Assembly: GCF_024763615.1 (NCBI RefSeq)
Contig: NC_077222.1
Span: forward strand, 70,990,001-71,054,000
Direction of reading: 5' to 3'
Origin: Phlebotomus papatasi
Taxonomy: Eukaryota > Arthropoda > Insecta > Diptera > Psychodidae
DNA: 64,000 nucleotides
The translations under genes and the position numbers were made by a program. Below are positions 36,511 to 49,400 of this stretch, one piece after another. Under the pieces are notes generated by a model. The model made no database searches. It was not told the DNA's origin and saw nothing but the letters and a program-made list of their open reading frames with translations. How positions within the stretch are numbered: the stretch's first letter is position 1; every line of letters begins with the position of its first letter.

Positions 36511-37347
36511 TACGCATATTTATAACTTTTCAGACATTTCAATCAAGATTTAACTAGCTTTATTTATTTATTTTTTAATATTATAACTGGAGAGTTTTAA
36601 TTTTTGTCCTAGGAGTCTTACTTATACGATTCAAATATCTTACGTCAATGAATTTTAATAGGATATTAATTAAAATAACTTTAAAAAAATCAATTAGTTT
36701 TTTAGATCCTAAAATATTTTTTTGGTAAGATTGCAAAAATTAGATTGTAAAGAATATCAGCTAATACGAATTTAATTTTATTCATAAATTCGTAATTAAA
36801 AATTACCTCTTTACATTACGATTGAATTTCATGTATTATTCTGGTAAAGCACCATCCAAATAACATGGCTTTTATTTTCAAACCATGATTTATAACGCCA
36901 CAAACCTTGCTGACTCAAGCGACGAAATGCCAAATATAAATTGAGTTTGATGTCCAGCAATAAAGTAGACAAAATTCAAATGGTCTTTATTAATGGAATG
37001 TTACTTACACTCTGGGTCTGATTTTAATTAAAATTGATTTTAATTTTTTTTATCCCTGAACTCAGAACATTCTTAGCAAGGATGGGCATTCTGTGTCGCA
37101 TTTTTTTACCCCCACTATGCCAGAGTGAATAAATAGAAGATATAAAAAAAACGACCAGCTAATGAATCTTGGCAGTGCTGTTCTCCATGGTAGTCCTATA
37201 TACGCGAAGACTCAAAAGCAGAATGCACCATGGAGTATTTGTGGTGACGATGAAAAGGGGCTTAATGGGACTAAATTGTCCTCACGACCTGGTTGTATGA
37301 AATACGTCACGAACACATGAACCTCTTTCACGGTTCATTCTGGATTG
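36511..37347. other. 3' flank of the channel gene
   Basis: 37100-37347 is GC-richer than the rest and may include 3' UTR or an alternative last exon on the minus strand; further down it is AT-rich with nothing recognised. Confidence 0.4.
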
Positions 37348-37353
37348 TTTATT
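37348..37353 (-). promoter_or_regulatory. Candidate polyadenylation signal of the K2P gene
   Basis: AATAAA on the minus strand, just downstream of the TGA of exon 9. It would give a very short 3' UTR ending near 37330. Other AATAAA-like sites occur further down, for example near 36870. Confidence 0.4.
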
Positions 37354-37395
37354 GATGAATCAGGAGTTCCCTGTTGTCCTTGACTGTATACATCA

Positions 37396-37464
37396 TCACC
37401 TGTCGCAGTGGAAGCACCGTCGTATACATCGCCTGAATGCCCTCATCTTGTGAATTACTTGTTC
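37396..37464 (-). CDS. K2P channel exon 9 (C-terminal tail and stop)
   Basis: Residues 353-374 and TGA. EQVIHKMRAFRRC matches the usual EEVV-K-R continuation after M4, which identifies the frame. Acceptor CTCACACAG. The stop overlaps a usable donor (AG then GTGATG), so a longer alternative C-terminus is possible. An AATAAA on the minus strand lies at 37353-37348, about 45 nt after the stop. Confidence 0.82.
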   Translation of the reverse strand, partial: EQVIHKMRAFRRCIRRCFHCDR

Positions 37465-40400
37465 CTGTGTGAGGAGATATTATTAAATATTACACCATAT
37501 CCAAGAGCCATTGCAAATCCTATCAATTAAGGTAAGTTCAATGTGAGATACTTAAGGATAGGTTTTACTTCACAATGTTCATGAAAATCATAGCATATTC
37601 GAAAAGGTCTAAAGAGAAATCGGGAAAGCATCCGATCAATTTATTATGAAATTCACTATTCATAAAGCCAGAGTGTTCCAAATACCTTTTTGAATTCAAG
37701 CAAAATTAGTAAATTGATCCTTTGAACATAAAATACTTCTGTGGAAATCAATATGTCTACTGACTTCTGTGAAACTAAAAAAAAAGTGGAAAACGAATTT
37801 TACTTGCCACATGCTGAAACTAACCCGCTGTCAATCGGTTTAATTGTAAAATCGATTCCTAGTGATTTTAGTTGGGTTTCCCCCTTTCTCTCACCCTTCT
37901 GAATTATCCGTAAAACTCTATACCAATCCTTTTACCAACTAACATGGGATTCATCTTGTAAATAATTCAATGTTCAACTTAATTTTCTCCGCACCAGAAT
38001 ATGTGCAATAGGTACAGGAAAAGAATAATTCGATTTAGAAAAAAGGAGGTGAGAAAGTGCTTCATTTAAAAATCGTATGGCTCACCTGCATCAAATTGAA
38101 ACACATTGCAATTAGTGCCATTCCAAGCAGCAAATAAATTGCACAGAGGATAAAGCTCAACTCCACGCCAGTTCCTTCGAAGCCAGTTATCTGTGTAAAA
38201 AAATTAAGTTTTTTTTGTATGTGCACGAAAACATAAAACGTTGAAACATAACAAGAATTTTGCAAAGAACCTGAAGCTACAAACTACACATTTGTATCTC
38301 ATAATTCTCTTTCTCTTAACAAAACTTAACAAACTTAACAAATCAAAATAACATAAATAAACCTACTTATATCTTGAGAAAAAGTCATGGATAAGCTTAC
38401 AGTAGGGTCACTGAAAATCTCAAATACCTACGACTAACCGTTTAACCTGAGTAGGATTACTAAATGATGGACGAAGGTTGAAATGATGTTTAATGTGTTT
38501 GTTGTTCTTATTTTTTCCGCAAAATTATTTTATGCTAAAATGATATTATCATTTATCAAAATGTTAGGGAGTTGTGCCAAATTTCGGACAGTTGACTTAT
38601 AAGCACGAATGTTCTATATATAAAGTGTCATACCAATTCAAATATTTTATTACTTCCCTCTCAGGAGAGTTTTTCACAACCTTAAAAATAGTTCATTGCC
38701 TTTATTTTCACTTAAATAATTCTCATCATATTAAGAATTAATAAAAATCTGGATATTGCTTTGTGTGCAATATCGGACACCAAGTTTCTAGAGTTTTCTT
38801 CTCTAAATACCTACACACTAAATACTTCTTCTACGGCATCTCGTTCGCTTTAGGAAAAAAAACTTAAAATTTGCAGAATTTTTAGGAAATAAAAGTGTAC
38901 GATATTGCAAGCTGATACAAAATTACCCACTTCCCCTAGTACTAAAATTGAAAGATTATAAATTTTGCATTTCTATTGCAGTTGAACTGAGTTGAACTCT
39001 AAAAAAAATTAATTATATAGAGATTTCTGCTTACGTTTAAATTAACTTTCCAAAAAAAATCTGCATGGGGCCTCCAAATTAAACCCCTCCATTTCGCATG
39101 AATTTGAGCAAATAAAAAAGTGATATCTGACAGATATATAAAATAATTTTCTGTGTTTCCTGCATAACACTGAATTTAAATAAATGTGCATATCACAATA
39201 TGGTGACACATTTTGAACTTTGATGCAAATGCAATTTTGACATCCAAACCTGAAATATATATAATTTAGCACAAAACAAACAGATATATGTATGCGCACA
39301 TTTTTTCCCATTTAATTATGTATATGAATTTTAAAACGCAATAATATATATTTCTGTTTTATCCATTCCCAAATTAATTTGTCAGATTCAGTGGAACCTT
39401 AACTAAGTACTGAAAAATCTTCGTCCTTTGAAAATTTATCACCTGTAAAATATGCAATGCGATCTCGTAAAAAAGGAAATTTATGCTCTTAACATCGCAT
39501 CATAAATATGGAAGAATTCCTGACCATAAAATACCACTCCTCTCGGGAACAGTTACTATACTACCACTTTTTACATTGCATTGGGCAATATTATAAAATC
39601 TCGTCTATTGTAATCGTCACAATATTGCATGTCTCTGCATTACTCTTATACTTCTCCCAGTAATTCTTTTTGGACTTTCATTCTAACAAAAATAAGATTG
39701 GCGAAAATTTGATCTTTTGAGTAATCATTTTCGGTTACTCTTCAGAATTTAACGGAGAGAGAACGATTAGAGATAACGTTGTAAGGGTTTTCTTGTAGTT
39801 GTAGGGCGATAGTCTTTTTACTAATTGCAGAATTTTAAAGTGAGCTTTTTTAAAGTTTACATATTAATTAGGAAATAATAAAAACTTTACATCATAATGC
39901 AATATGAAATGTTTCTATCCTTAGTTGGACTAAAAAGATTAGAGCTCCTTTACAACAAAGCTTATTAACGATTTCTAGAAATATTTTGAAAAAATACTTA
40001 TAGGGCAAACAATATTTTTTGGCAGTTTCGTCAAAATATTGAAATTATTTAATGTCTCTAATAAAATTCAAGAAGATCTATATAATATGTTTTATTTAAT
40101 CTATCCTTTCCTATAAAGCGAAGTGTTTAAAGTGCCAAAAGGCCATGACGGAAATTCTTAAATTGTCAATAGGTGTTCTTCTCACCCTATTTGAGTAGAA
40201 CTACAGTTTAATTAAACACATAAAAATTCTTCATTCAAACAATTAAATGCATTCCCATAAAAATTGTATTTCATAGTACCCGTCACTGAGAATCACACAT
40301 TCCATAAGCTCAAAGCCCATATCTTTGGCTCAGATAAGTCATAAAAGAGGAAACCCTCATGATTATTCAATAAAATGCCATACAGCTGAAAATATACATT

Positions 40401-43400
40401 TGGACAAAATACCCACATTAACCACTATACCCAGTAATTTTCAGATAGCAACTTGAATAAACTTGCAAGCATGTTTCTTCTGTTACTGCAATAGTCTCAA
40501 GAAAAGCACTGAATTTATTGGGGGAAGATGGAGACGCCTGGTGGATATTTTATGAGATCTTTTGGAAATGTATTATTATGTGGTGCAATATAAGCAGAAA
40601 CGTAGCCCCGAAACCACTTACAGAGGCGTCCGAATGTGCAGCCAACAGAACACCACAGAGATCACAGTGAGATTCCCCAACTATGGGGTAGAGTCGTCTT
40701 CGTTTTGCTAAATAAAGTCACCCAAATTCTTCATAAAACGTACAATAGTAAAAAGCTAATAGATCTTCCAAATGGTTTTCATATGAACTGTTTTATTTGA
40801 CTGAGCCAAAATGGTTTGCTATATACTGCACCAAGATTGAAGATCCTTAAATTTTCATTGGCTCCTAAAACAAAATTTATCGCCTAACTTTTTTGAAGAA
40901 TTTAAGATTGACTATCGATTTTTCAAATTTGGCATTATTGTATAAATCCTATTGGTCACGAGTATTTGAACGAATTCGTGTTATAACAAAAGGATAGATT
41001 AACCATTTTACGGTCTCCTTAACATCACTTAAAGAAAAAAATAGGGTAGTGGCACCACTTTGTGCTATGTCCCATTTTAATGATATCTTAAATCGTATGT
41101 TCTATTAATCTAATAATTAGAAAACTTATTCAAAACATCTAATAGAGTTATTTACATACTTTAATTACCTGTGCTTTTTTTCGATTTTTATGCTTTTTAG
41201 GTTTAAAAATATTATTCATTTTGAGAAAGTAAATGTTAAAAATGTTGTGGATAAAAATCTTTATTCTTTTATGGCCTCTACACACTAAAGAAATTTATGT
41301 CCATATTGAGGAAAATTCCCTATGCTTGTGTAGGAAAACTCCTCAATATGGACATAAATTTCTCTAGTATGCAGAAGCCATTATGCTGTGCGCGACCCGA
41401 ACTCACAACTATGATAGTTAAGCCAGAACTTTCCTTACTCAAGAGCTGAACGCTCTTATCAATTAAAATTAAACAATGGAACCCCGTTGTTCAAAATTAA
41501 ATTTTTTGAAGTAAATAATGCATATTTCGAGAATGGCCAAAAATAGCCGGAAATTACTATGTTTCAAAATACAATATCAAAATCGTTTTAAAAACCAATT
41601 AAAAACTAGTTTTAGAAAAATTATTAATACGAAATATTGCGAAGGAAGCCATATATATTGTAGATGCGAGTGACTTAGCCTCCGGGAGATGCTTTGCGCC
41701 CCCTCCTCCTTTTCGTACGCTTTTTTTAAATTCTAGCACTTAACTTTTTAAGGACAAAGGGAACACCGGTTTCCTTGATAAATCTTGCCTAGATAAATCT
41801 TGCATCTAACCATGGAAACTCCAACAGAGTCTGATTCGATCTATATTGTGTTTCTAAGAACCATAAGGAGAAAAATAGCCCAAAAATTTGATTAATTTTT
41901 CTGACAATATCAATGAATAATATTTTTCGCTTTAATGAAAATTATTACGTATGAGTATTGTAGTTTTTATTGCCAAAAGGGTTTTGCTTAAAAAAATTGG
42001 AAGTATAAAAAATAAATAAAATCGATTATGAATTTGAGAATTTAAAAATTCGCAATTTTTGAGCTTAAATATTTACTACATAACGAATAGCTAGAGACTT
42101 GCAAAAATATTCTAGATTTCTTCAACCTTCTACTTTACAATTACAGTAGAATCTCGCTATAGTCCATATTTGGTTTCAGATTTGACACTTGGGTCGCACT
42201 ATTTTTTAAAATTATCAACGACATTTAGTATTGACATTGCTCGATGACTTCCACTTTCTTTGTTATTGTGGTACTTGTCCTCGCTCTCTTCAATATGTAT
42301 CACAATTATCACAACTACTCAATAAACTTTATCAAAAATATTAAAATAATTAAGACAACATTGCATGTCGCGTACTAAAAAACATAACCCAACTTAAAAT
42401 CAGTGTTTTACAATCAACGGTCGATAAATTGTGGACTATAGAGCGATGGCCTATAGCGAGACTCTACTGTATATACAGACATAATAAAAAATAATTTAAG
42501 GTATTCAGGAAAAATTATTTTCTTTATGGAACACCGGTGTTCCAATCGTTCTTAAATGGTTAAGGATGACCTTGACTTGGCAGAACAGATATCGTAGATC
42601 GGACCGGTGAAGATTATCCTACAGTACTAGAATTAAAGAAAAGCTTACGAACGGAAGGCGAGCAAAGTCACCCGTATCTACAGTATTTAATTTAAAAAAC
42701 AATCATAATGGCCTATATATACTAGAGCAATTTATGTCCATATTGAAGCAAGTTTCCTATACTTGTGTAAGAGAAACTCTTCAATATGGACATTAATGTC
42801 TCTAGTGTGTAGAGGCCATAAGACAACTCTCTTCAAACCGGACCAGAGACGGCGCAAATTTCTATAAAAGAATAATCATAACTAATTTATTTCAAAGTTT
42901 CAAAAATTTCTGAAAATTTCCTAATGTTGCAAAATGATAATAAATTTCGATGCATCTCAAAATATAGAATGATTCTTACTTGGCGACAAATTGTCGTATC
43001 ATTTCTTGAGGTAGAGAAAAAGTAACCACAAAAACGCCAGAGTGTCTGACATTGCAAAAATTAATTGCCTCCTACCCAATGGCAACCCATGCAAGTAATA
43101 GCACCGAAGAACATACCTTAAATCCCGGCACCATATCACCGAAACCGATGCTGCTGAGAGATATAAAACAGAAGTAGCTCCCCTCTAGGCTATCCCAGTC
43201 CTCCCAGTGGCCAAAGAGTGTAGCTCCAAAGAGGATATATCTGCAATTGAGACGCCTTTTATTGCCAAATGTATAGTGACGCTTTGGTATTATGTTTTTC
43301 ATATACAACCCAGCAATTGAAAGTGCCCATGAGCTTTCACGAGCAACCCCTCTGCTATTTTTGCTATTTTTATTGTGTCCAACCATCCGGTGTAAAATGA

Positions 43401-46400
43401 GAAAGGGTATGCAAATGCGGGGGGGTTAACTATGCTACGGGTGTTGAAAAAGAGCGTTACAGTGATGTAAAATGTCTGTTTTAGATTCTTTTTTTTTGCT
43501 ATGGAGAAGCCTGTGCTTGTATATAGGATATGTAGTAGTGTTTATGGTACTTTATTCAGTGTTTATAAAGTAATAACATTATTGACGATGGTGAAAGGTT
43601 CTATGGGGTTGCAATACAAAATAAAACCACTCATTTCACTTTATACCATTCTCTTACATCCACATGAAATTGAGTTACTAAGTCGATTGTAAATTTCCCT
43701 TTTCACTTACCCAATCATAATAATGACACAAATTGTTAAAGGCACTATCACGGTCTGCGTATCTGTAGCAATTTCTTCCTCTTCGCTCGATTCATTCATG
43801 TCAACGGAGGAATTTGATATGGTCTCCAGTTCTCCGCCCTCGATAAAGTAACCCTCCTAATGAATGCAAGAAAATTATCATATTTTGTGTGATGGAAATA
43901 TTATATGCATTTGGATATGAAATATAATCCCCATGTTCATGGTATATGTGCAAATATACAAACTGGTAGATTATCCCGTTCAATAGTCAAAGCTCTAGCT
44001 TTTCGACGTTCCCTCGCAGCTCTACGTCTTGTCACACCGGGACAAATTCTGCAGAGACACACTTTAGCATAAATCCACTTAAATGACTTGGCGAGAATGT
44101 CTCCTTTCAATAATAATTAAAATAAATTAAACAATATAAGATAATCCAGGACAACTTATTCATTGTACATTAAAAGGGAATCTAATGGGGCAAAATGTGT
44201 CAAGTGGAAAATTTTAAAATTCCATGTGTTCAAAGGATTCAAAGACGTACAAAGATCTTTCATAGCTTTGATTGAAAAATACCAAAAGGCTTAAAAAATA
44301 AAAAAATTATAAAACTTAGAGCCTAATTTCAAAATATATATTTTTACAAGAGATATCAATTTTGACCATTTTTTTTCAAAATTTGCCTGCATTAATGAAT
44401 TTTTTTCCGAAAATATTTAGTGACTTAAAAAGATATTTTCCATTAGATAAAAGCGGTCTACGATAAATTTTTAGAAAATAAAACTTCTGGTAAAATATAT
44501 CAAATGGATATTTTCGTCATTTGAAAACACTTGAAAAAAAGTATTGGATTAACCAGGGGGGTGACATTAGCTCTGAAAAATGCGACCGGTTTTAGTGTAA
44601 TTTTATCTCTGTTTTTGTACACATTTCACGAGATATCTCCAAAACTACGTAGGTTGATAATTTAGGGTTTTCGGTTGCCTTTTCGTTATTAAATTGGCTT
44701 TTATTTTGTATTAGTATTTTTTGCTAATTCATTCTACAATGACAGAAAACAGCTAATAAACTCAAAAGTTTTTTTCGACTAGAAACATATGGGAAACATA
44801 GGAAATATCATGCCCCAGGGATTAACCACATTTGGCCCCAGATTACCCTATATACTTTTCTTTCTTTAAACTTACCGATGTTGGAAAGATAGAGAAGGAA
44901 AAGTGGCATTCCAATTATTGCATATACAATAGTAGCAATTTTTCCCCACTTAGTGCGTGGAATTAAATTACCATATCCTGCAATGAAGAGGAAAAAATTC
45001 TTTTATACGAATGTTCAACCCCTTTTGGGTGATTGCCATTCTAGGTTCTCATTCAATTTCTTCTTCCATCCTTCGTAAGATTTGTGTTATGCTTCTTAGT
45101 GCCATTTAATTAAAATAAAATTCAAATGCCATGAACAGAATTTAATGTAAATCTCTTACTTTGCATTCCCCAACTACCTTTTTCATAATGGGAAAGCATC
45201 ACAAATAATATGTAGAGATATATATGCTCTATACTCTTGCCGTCAACTCTTAAAATAAGCTTTGACACTGAAAAGCACAAGCCAGAAGAATGTTCTCAAA
45301 CATAATACTCTGCCTCATCATCTAATAGCTTTTAAATCCAATTGAATTACATTTTCGACATTTTGTGCGTATTTGAGATATTTTACCCATGCAACATCCT
45401 TTCAGCTGATATCGTGAGGAAAAATTATTTTCGCTAATTATCATACTCGGTTTGGAGGGGGGGGGAGGGGAAGAAAGTTTTCATTAACCGCAGTGCCATC
45501 GTCAATGTATGTCTCATTGAAGGACACAGCGGAAATGGTGCCAGAAATGGAGAAAATTGCGAAATGGAGAAAAAGGGAGAGAAATGTTCTCGTGTAGAAA
45601 ATGATAAATACGATTTTAATTAGCTTACAACGAACACTCTTTGCAAATTAACTTTCAATTAACAGTGGAAGCTAAAAGGACACTGCATAGGGCTGGGGGC
45701 TAGGGATGACAAAGAAGTTTGCCTAGAAGGAGTAAAATAGAATGGAAAGGAAGTTGAAGACATTTACATGACAAAACGAACATAATTCATTTACCAATTG
45801 TCGTGATTACGGTCAATGAGTAGAGAAATGCCCCAGAGAATGTCCATTTATTGCTGGTTTTAGTTTTTGTCGTCTCGGTAATACCGCCTTTGGCTGCCCT
45901 CACTATATTATGTTGATGGTGCAGAACTTGCTGACCAACTCTATAATAAAATTTCAGAGAACGAAATTAAAATGACAATTTAAATTTTTGGTTTAGTCAA
46001 AATTTGTGATTGTTAGTATGTTCATATTTTTATTTGGTCGACTAACAACTCTATAAATGCTGACTTATTGAAAATGTTTGCTTCACAACACGAGATATTC
46101 CACAATTTTGCCGCCACGGACTTTCGGTGTCTCGCTAATTCGGCAGATCTCTCCAAATCACCATCACCCTCAATTGCTATGAACATGAAGGCACCTACAA
46201 ACATGAACAAAACAGAGAAATTAATTAACTTTATCTATTGTTTGTTGTCATTCCTCCATTTTCCACCCATCGTGACTCTTTCACTTCTCTTGCAGATGGT
46301 TGAAAGTTGCACAAAGTTTCACCCTCACCCTATATCTTCTAGAAAACTTTCAATAAAGTTATCGCGACATTCAACATCGTCGCTCTTCTGTCATATCATT

Positions 46401-49400
46401 ATATTATACAAAAACTTCAAATCTCCAATGGCAATCAATCATTTTAATGGTACGTAAGATGCAGCTATCGTCATTAACAAAGAAATGATGACACAAATGC
46501 ACAAACATTTTTACGCCCAAAGAATTCCTTTAATCTTTTAAGGATAAAAATGTTGACATGGAACCAGACAAATTAATTGATTAAAAAAACCATAAGATAA
46601 GCCATTGATAAGAACCAGTGACTCGGAATTGATTCAACAAATTCGATTATAGTCGTATCGAATTTATGAATGAGGATGTGAACAGAGGTTCCTCAACAAC
46701 TTCATGACTATTAAACAGTGTGATCAAAGGCAAACGACAAAAGCCTTACAGAATTAGAACTCTATTGAAATTTCATTATAATGTATGAAAAAATTAAGAT
46801 CTAATTGAGGTTAGCATTTTAAGACTCTAAGAGGATAAATAAATCATTATGCAATGGAACAACTATGGACGTCGATATATCTTAATGTATGGCCTCCACG
46901 CCGATAACAAAATAAACACCGCGGAACGATTTTTTCTCGAAAATTTCAATTTCCAAAATTTTGCCAAAAACTTAATATCTTGGAAGGTGAAGATTCAAAG
47001 TACCATATAAAATTTTATAATACGAAGTTTGAGCAATAAGAACAATTAACTTTATCAGAAAAGAATAGTTTTCTTATGGGTCAACAATAACCAAATCTTC
47101 TTTAAAGGGTTAAAAAAAACATCCACGTCACACAAAATCTCCGAATATGCACATTATAACGTAGATTTTAGAGACAGATAAATATACTCTTCTGCACATT
47201 ACCAAATGAATTTGTTTTTACAAGTTTTCCTGTATGTTTGTAGTGTGGCTTAAAAGTTTCAGAATTCTTTCCACCGTGAAATGTTGAACAACAAACAGAT
47301 AAAATTTCAGAAAGGAACTTTTATATAAATTTTTCCGCAATAGCATATGTTACCCATGTATATGAGGTTCACAGTTATATGCACAAGTATTAAAAGTTCA
47401 TCTTGGAGGCATTGGGATGGCTAATAAAAATTATATTGAAAGTATACCTTGAATATCTCCTCGGATATAGTCTATTTGGAAGCTTGTCGAACGATGTGAG
47501 AAGAAAGGTGAATTCGGAAGGAATTCCATACGGTTCAATAAAAAATGTCCCATTAGCTATAAATTTTATAGAAAAAGAATCTTGCATTAGGTCTTGGAAT
47601 TTATCCTGAAAAATTCTGATACTTTCCAAACTATACTACTAAGACCAGCAATAAAAGTGATTTAGACAGAAAAAACATTGTAAGCACAAGATTCCAAATA
47701 AAGAAAACAATAACATAATTGTCTAATAGAAATAGACACTTGCATCATCTAGTATCGTATTTACATTTTATTAACTAGTTAGATCAAGAAGTTTCAGCAA
47801 GAGTTTCAGGTTAAAATATTTATTCTTTCCACCAAATGAATATTTAAGTTAAAATGTAGAAAGCATTTTTAATAGGTTTTATGTTTGATATTCTTGTAAT
47901 TCTTGTAATTTTTGTAAAAATTAAATAAAATGTTGTGTACAACATACCTTTATATCTCTCTTAAATAAAATCTTCTATATAATAACTACTGACTATAAAA
48001 CGATAGTGTATTTAATATTCTTTCATGTCGTTTTAATTTGAGATTTCTACTTTAATCCGTTTATCCGCAATAATTTTATTAAAACGCAAATGCGCGTGAA
48101 AGGCTTACAACACATCCACAAAATATTCCTACTTTTCTATGACTCTGTTTAACCCGTTTAACCTACTAAAGATCCCCTCGCATTTTTGCATGAAAGTCAA
48201 TTCAAAAGAAGGTTATTGGGCGGACAGCTTATACAATTTTCGTATTAGATTATATATTTTTATATGAATTTTATCAGATGAAGATTATCCACTAAAAGAC
48301 AAAGCTTTGCAAGTGCGCATAAAAATTTTTAATATTTTACGTCCGTCTGTCTGTCCGTCCATCCGTCCAGAGTGCTAAGGCGAGGTACTTCTGTGAATTC
48401 CTTTAGTCAAGCATTTTGTAATATATTTTAAATATAAATATCCAAAAAAGTCGCGAAGTGCAGCTACCTTTTGGCCTCCTAATTAGAAGAACCGCCTTAA
48501 GTGTGAGCAAAACGGTGTTAAATAGTTGTCCTCCATGTGGAGGAATTCCTGTGGCCAGAGATATAAACATTCACAAACTTCCAAGACCTGCGGAGAAGTT
48601 CCTTATTAAACCGAGAAACTAATACTCTGGAAGTTCAGGTTTTGCACCCCAAAATAACTTGAAATTAACAGGGACAAAAGTCGCACCATGGAACCAACCG
48701 ATTTGGACTTCATCGCTACCGTAAGAGGATCCTATTCCTAGTGATTAGATTGGTGAACTATTGATTTAGGGATTCTTTTGGAATGATGAAGAAAGTCGAT
48801 CCTGGGCCCCTCAATGGATTCACCCCCTGATGAAAACAGTCAGGGATATCAGGGAATGTCTACGCCTCACCTCTCTCATGATAAACCTTCTTTTTCATTC
48901 CAAAATGAGAGTAGGGGAGACTGGGGCAAAAAGTCACAAATCGAAGAATTCAAAATTCAATATCTTCCAAGGTAAAAAAGATAGCGGCTCAAATTTTTTT
49001 CTATAGATAGCCTCCATAGGTCTTCTTCAATGTCGTAAGTTTCTTAGAATTCGAACAAGGAATTTAGAAAATAAAAATATCGAAATTTTTAGCCCTATAT
49101 TTGAAATATTTTCCTTGCAGAAAATAACAATTATTACCAACTTATTTTCCAAAATTGATGCACTGGTGAATATTTTTCAAATAATTTGGATTTTTTGAAT
49201 ACAAATCCGCTATCTATTTTAGAATTTCACAAAAGTTCTTTTCTCCAGAAATCCTTTTATTAAAAATGGCCACTTGGGGCAAAAAGTAACAAAAGGTATA
49301 GAGCAAAAGGTAACAAAAAAGCGAAGCAATTTCTGATGTCTCACGGCGAAAAGAAACGTCATTACCATGTCTCGCCACTTGTTGTATCCATTGGTCAAAC

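Noticed and set aside
46068..46457. 129-codon plus-strand frame
   Set aside because: It overlaps exon 2 of the channel on the opposite strand, whose reading is certain.
47390..47629. Overlapping frames on both strands in intron 1
   Set aside because: No domain, splice context or start context; both strands being open suggests chance.
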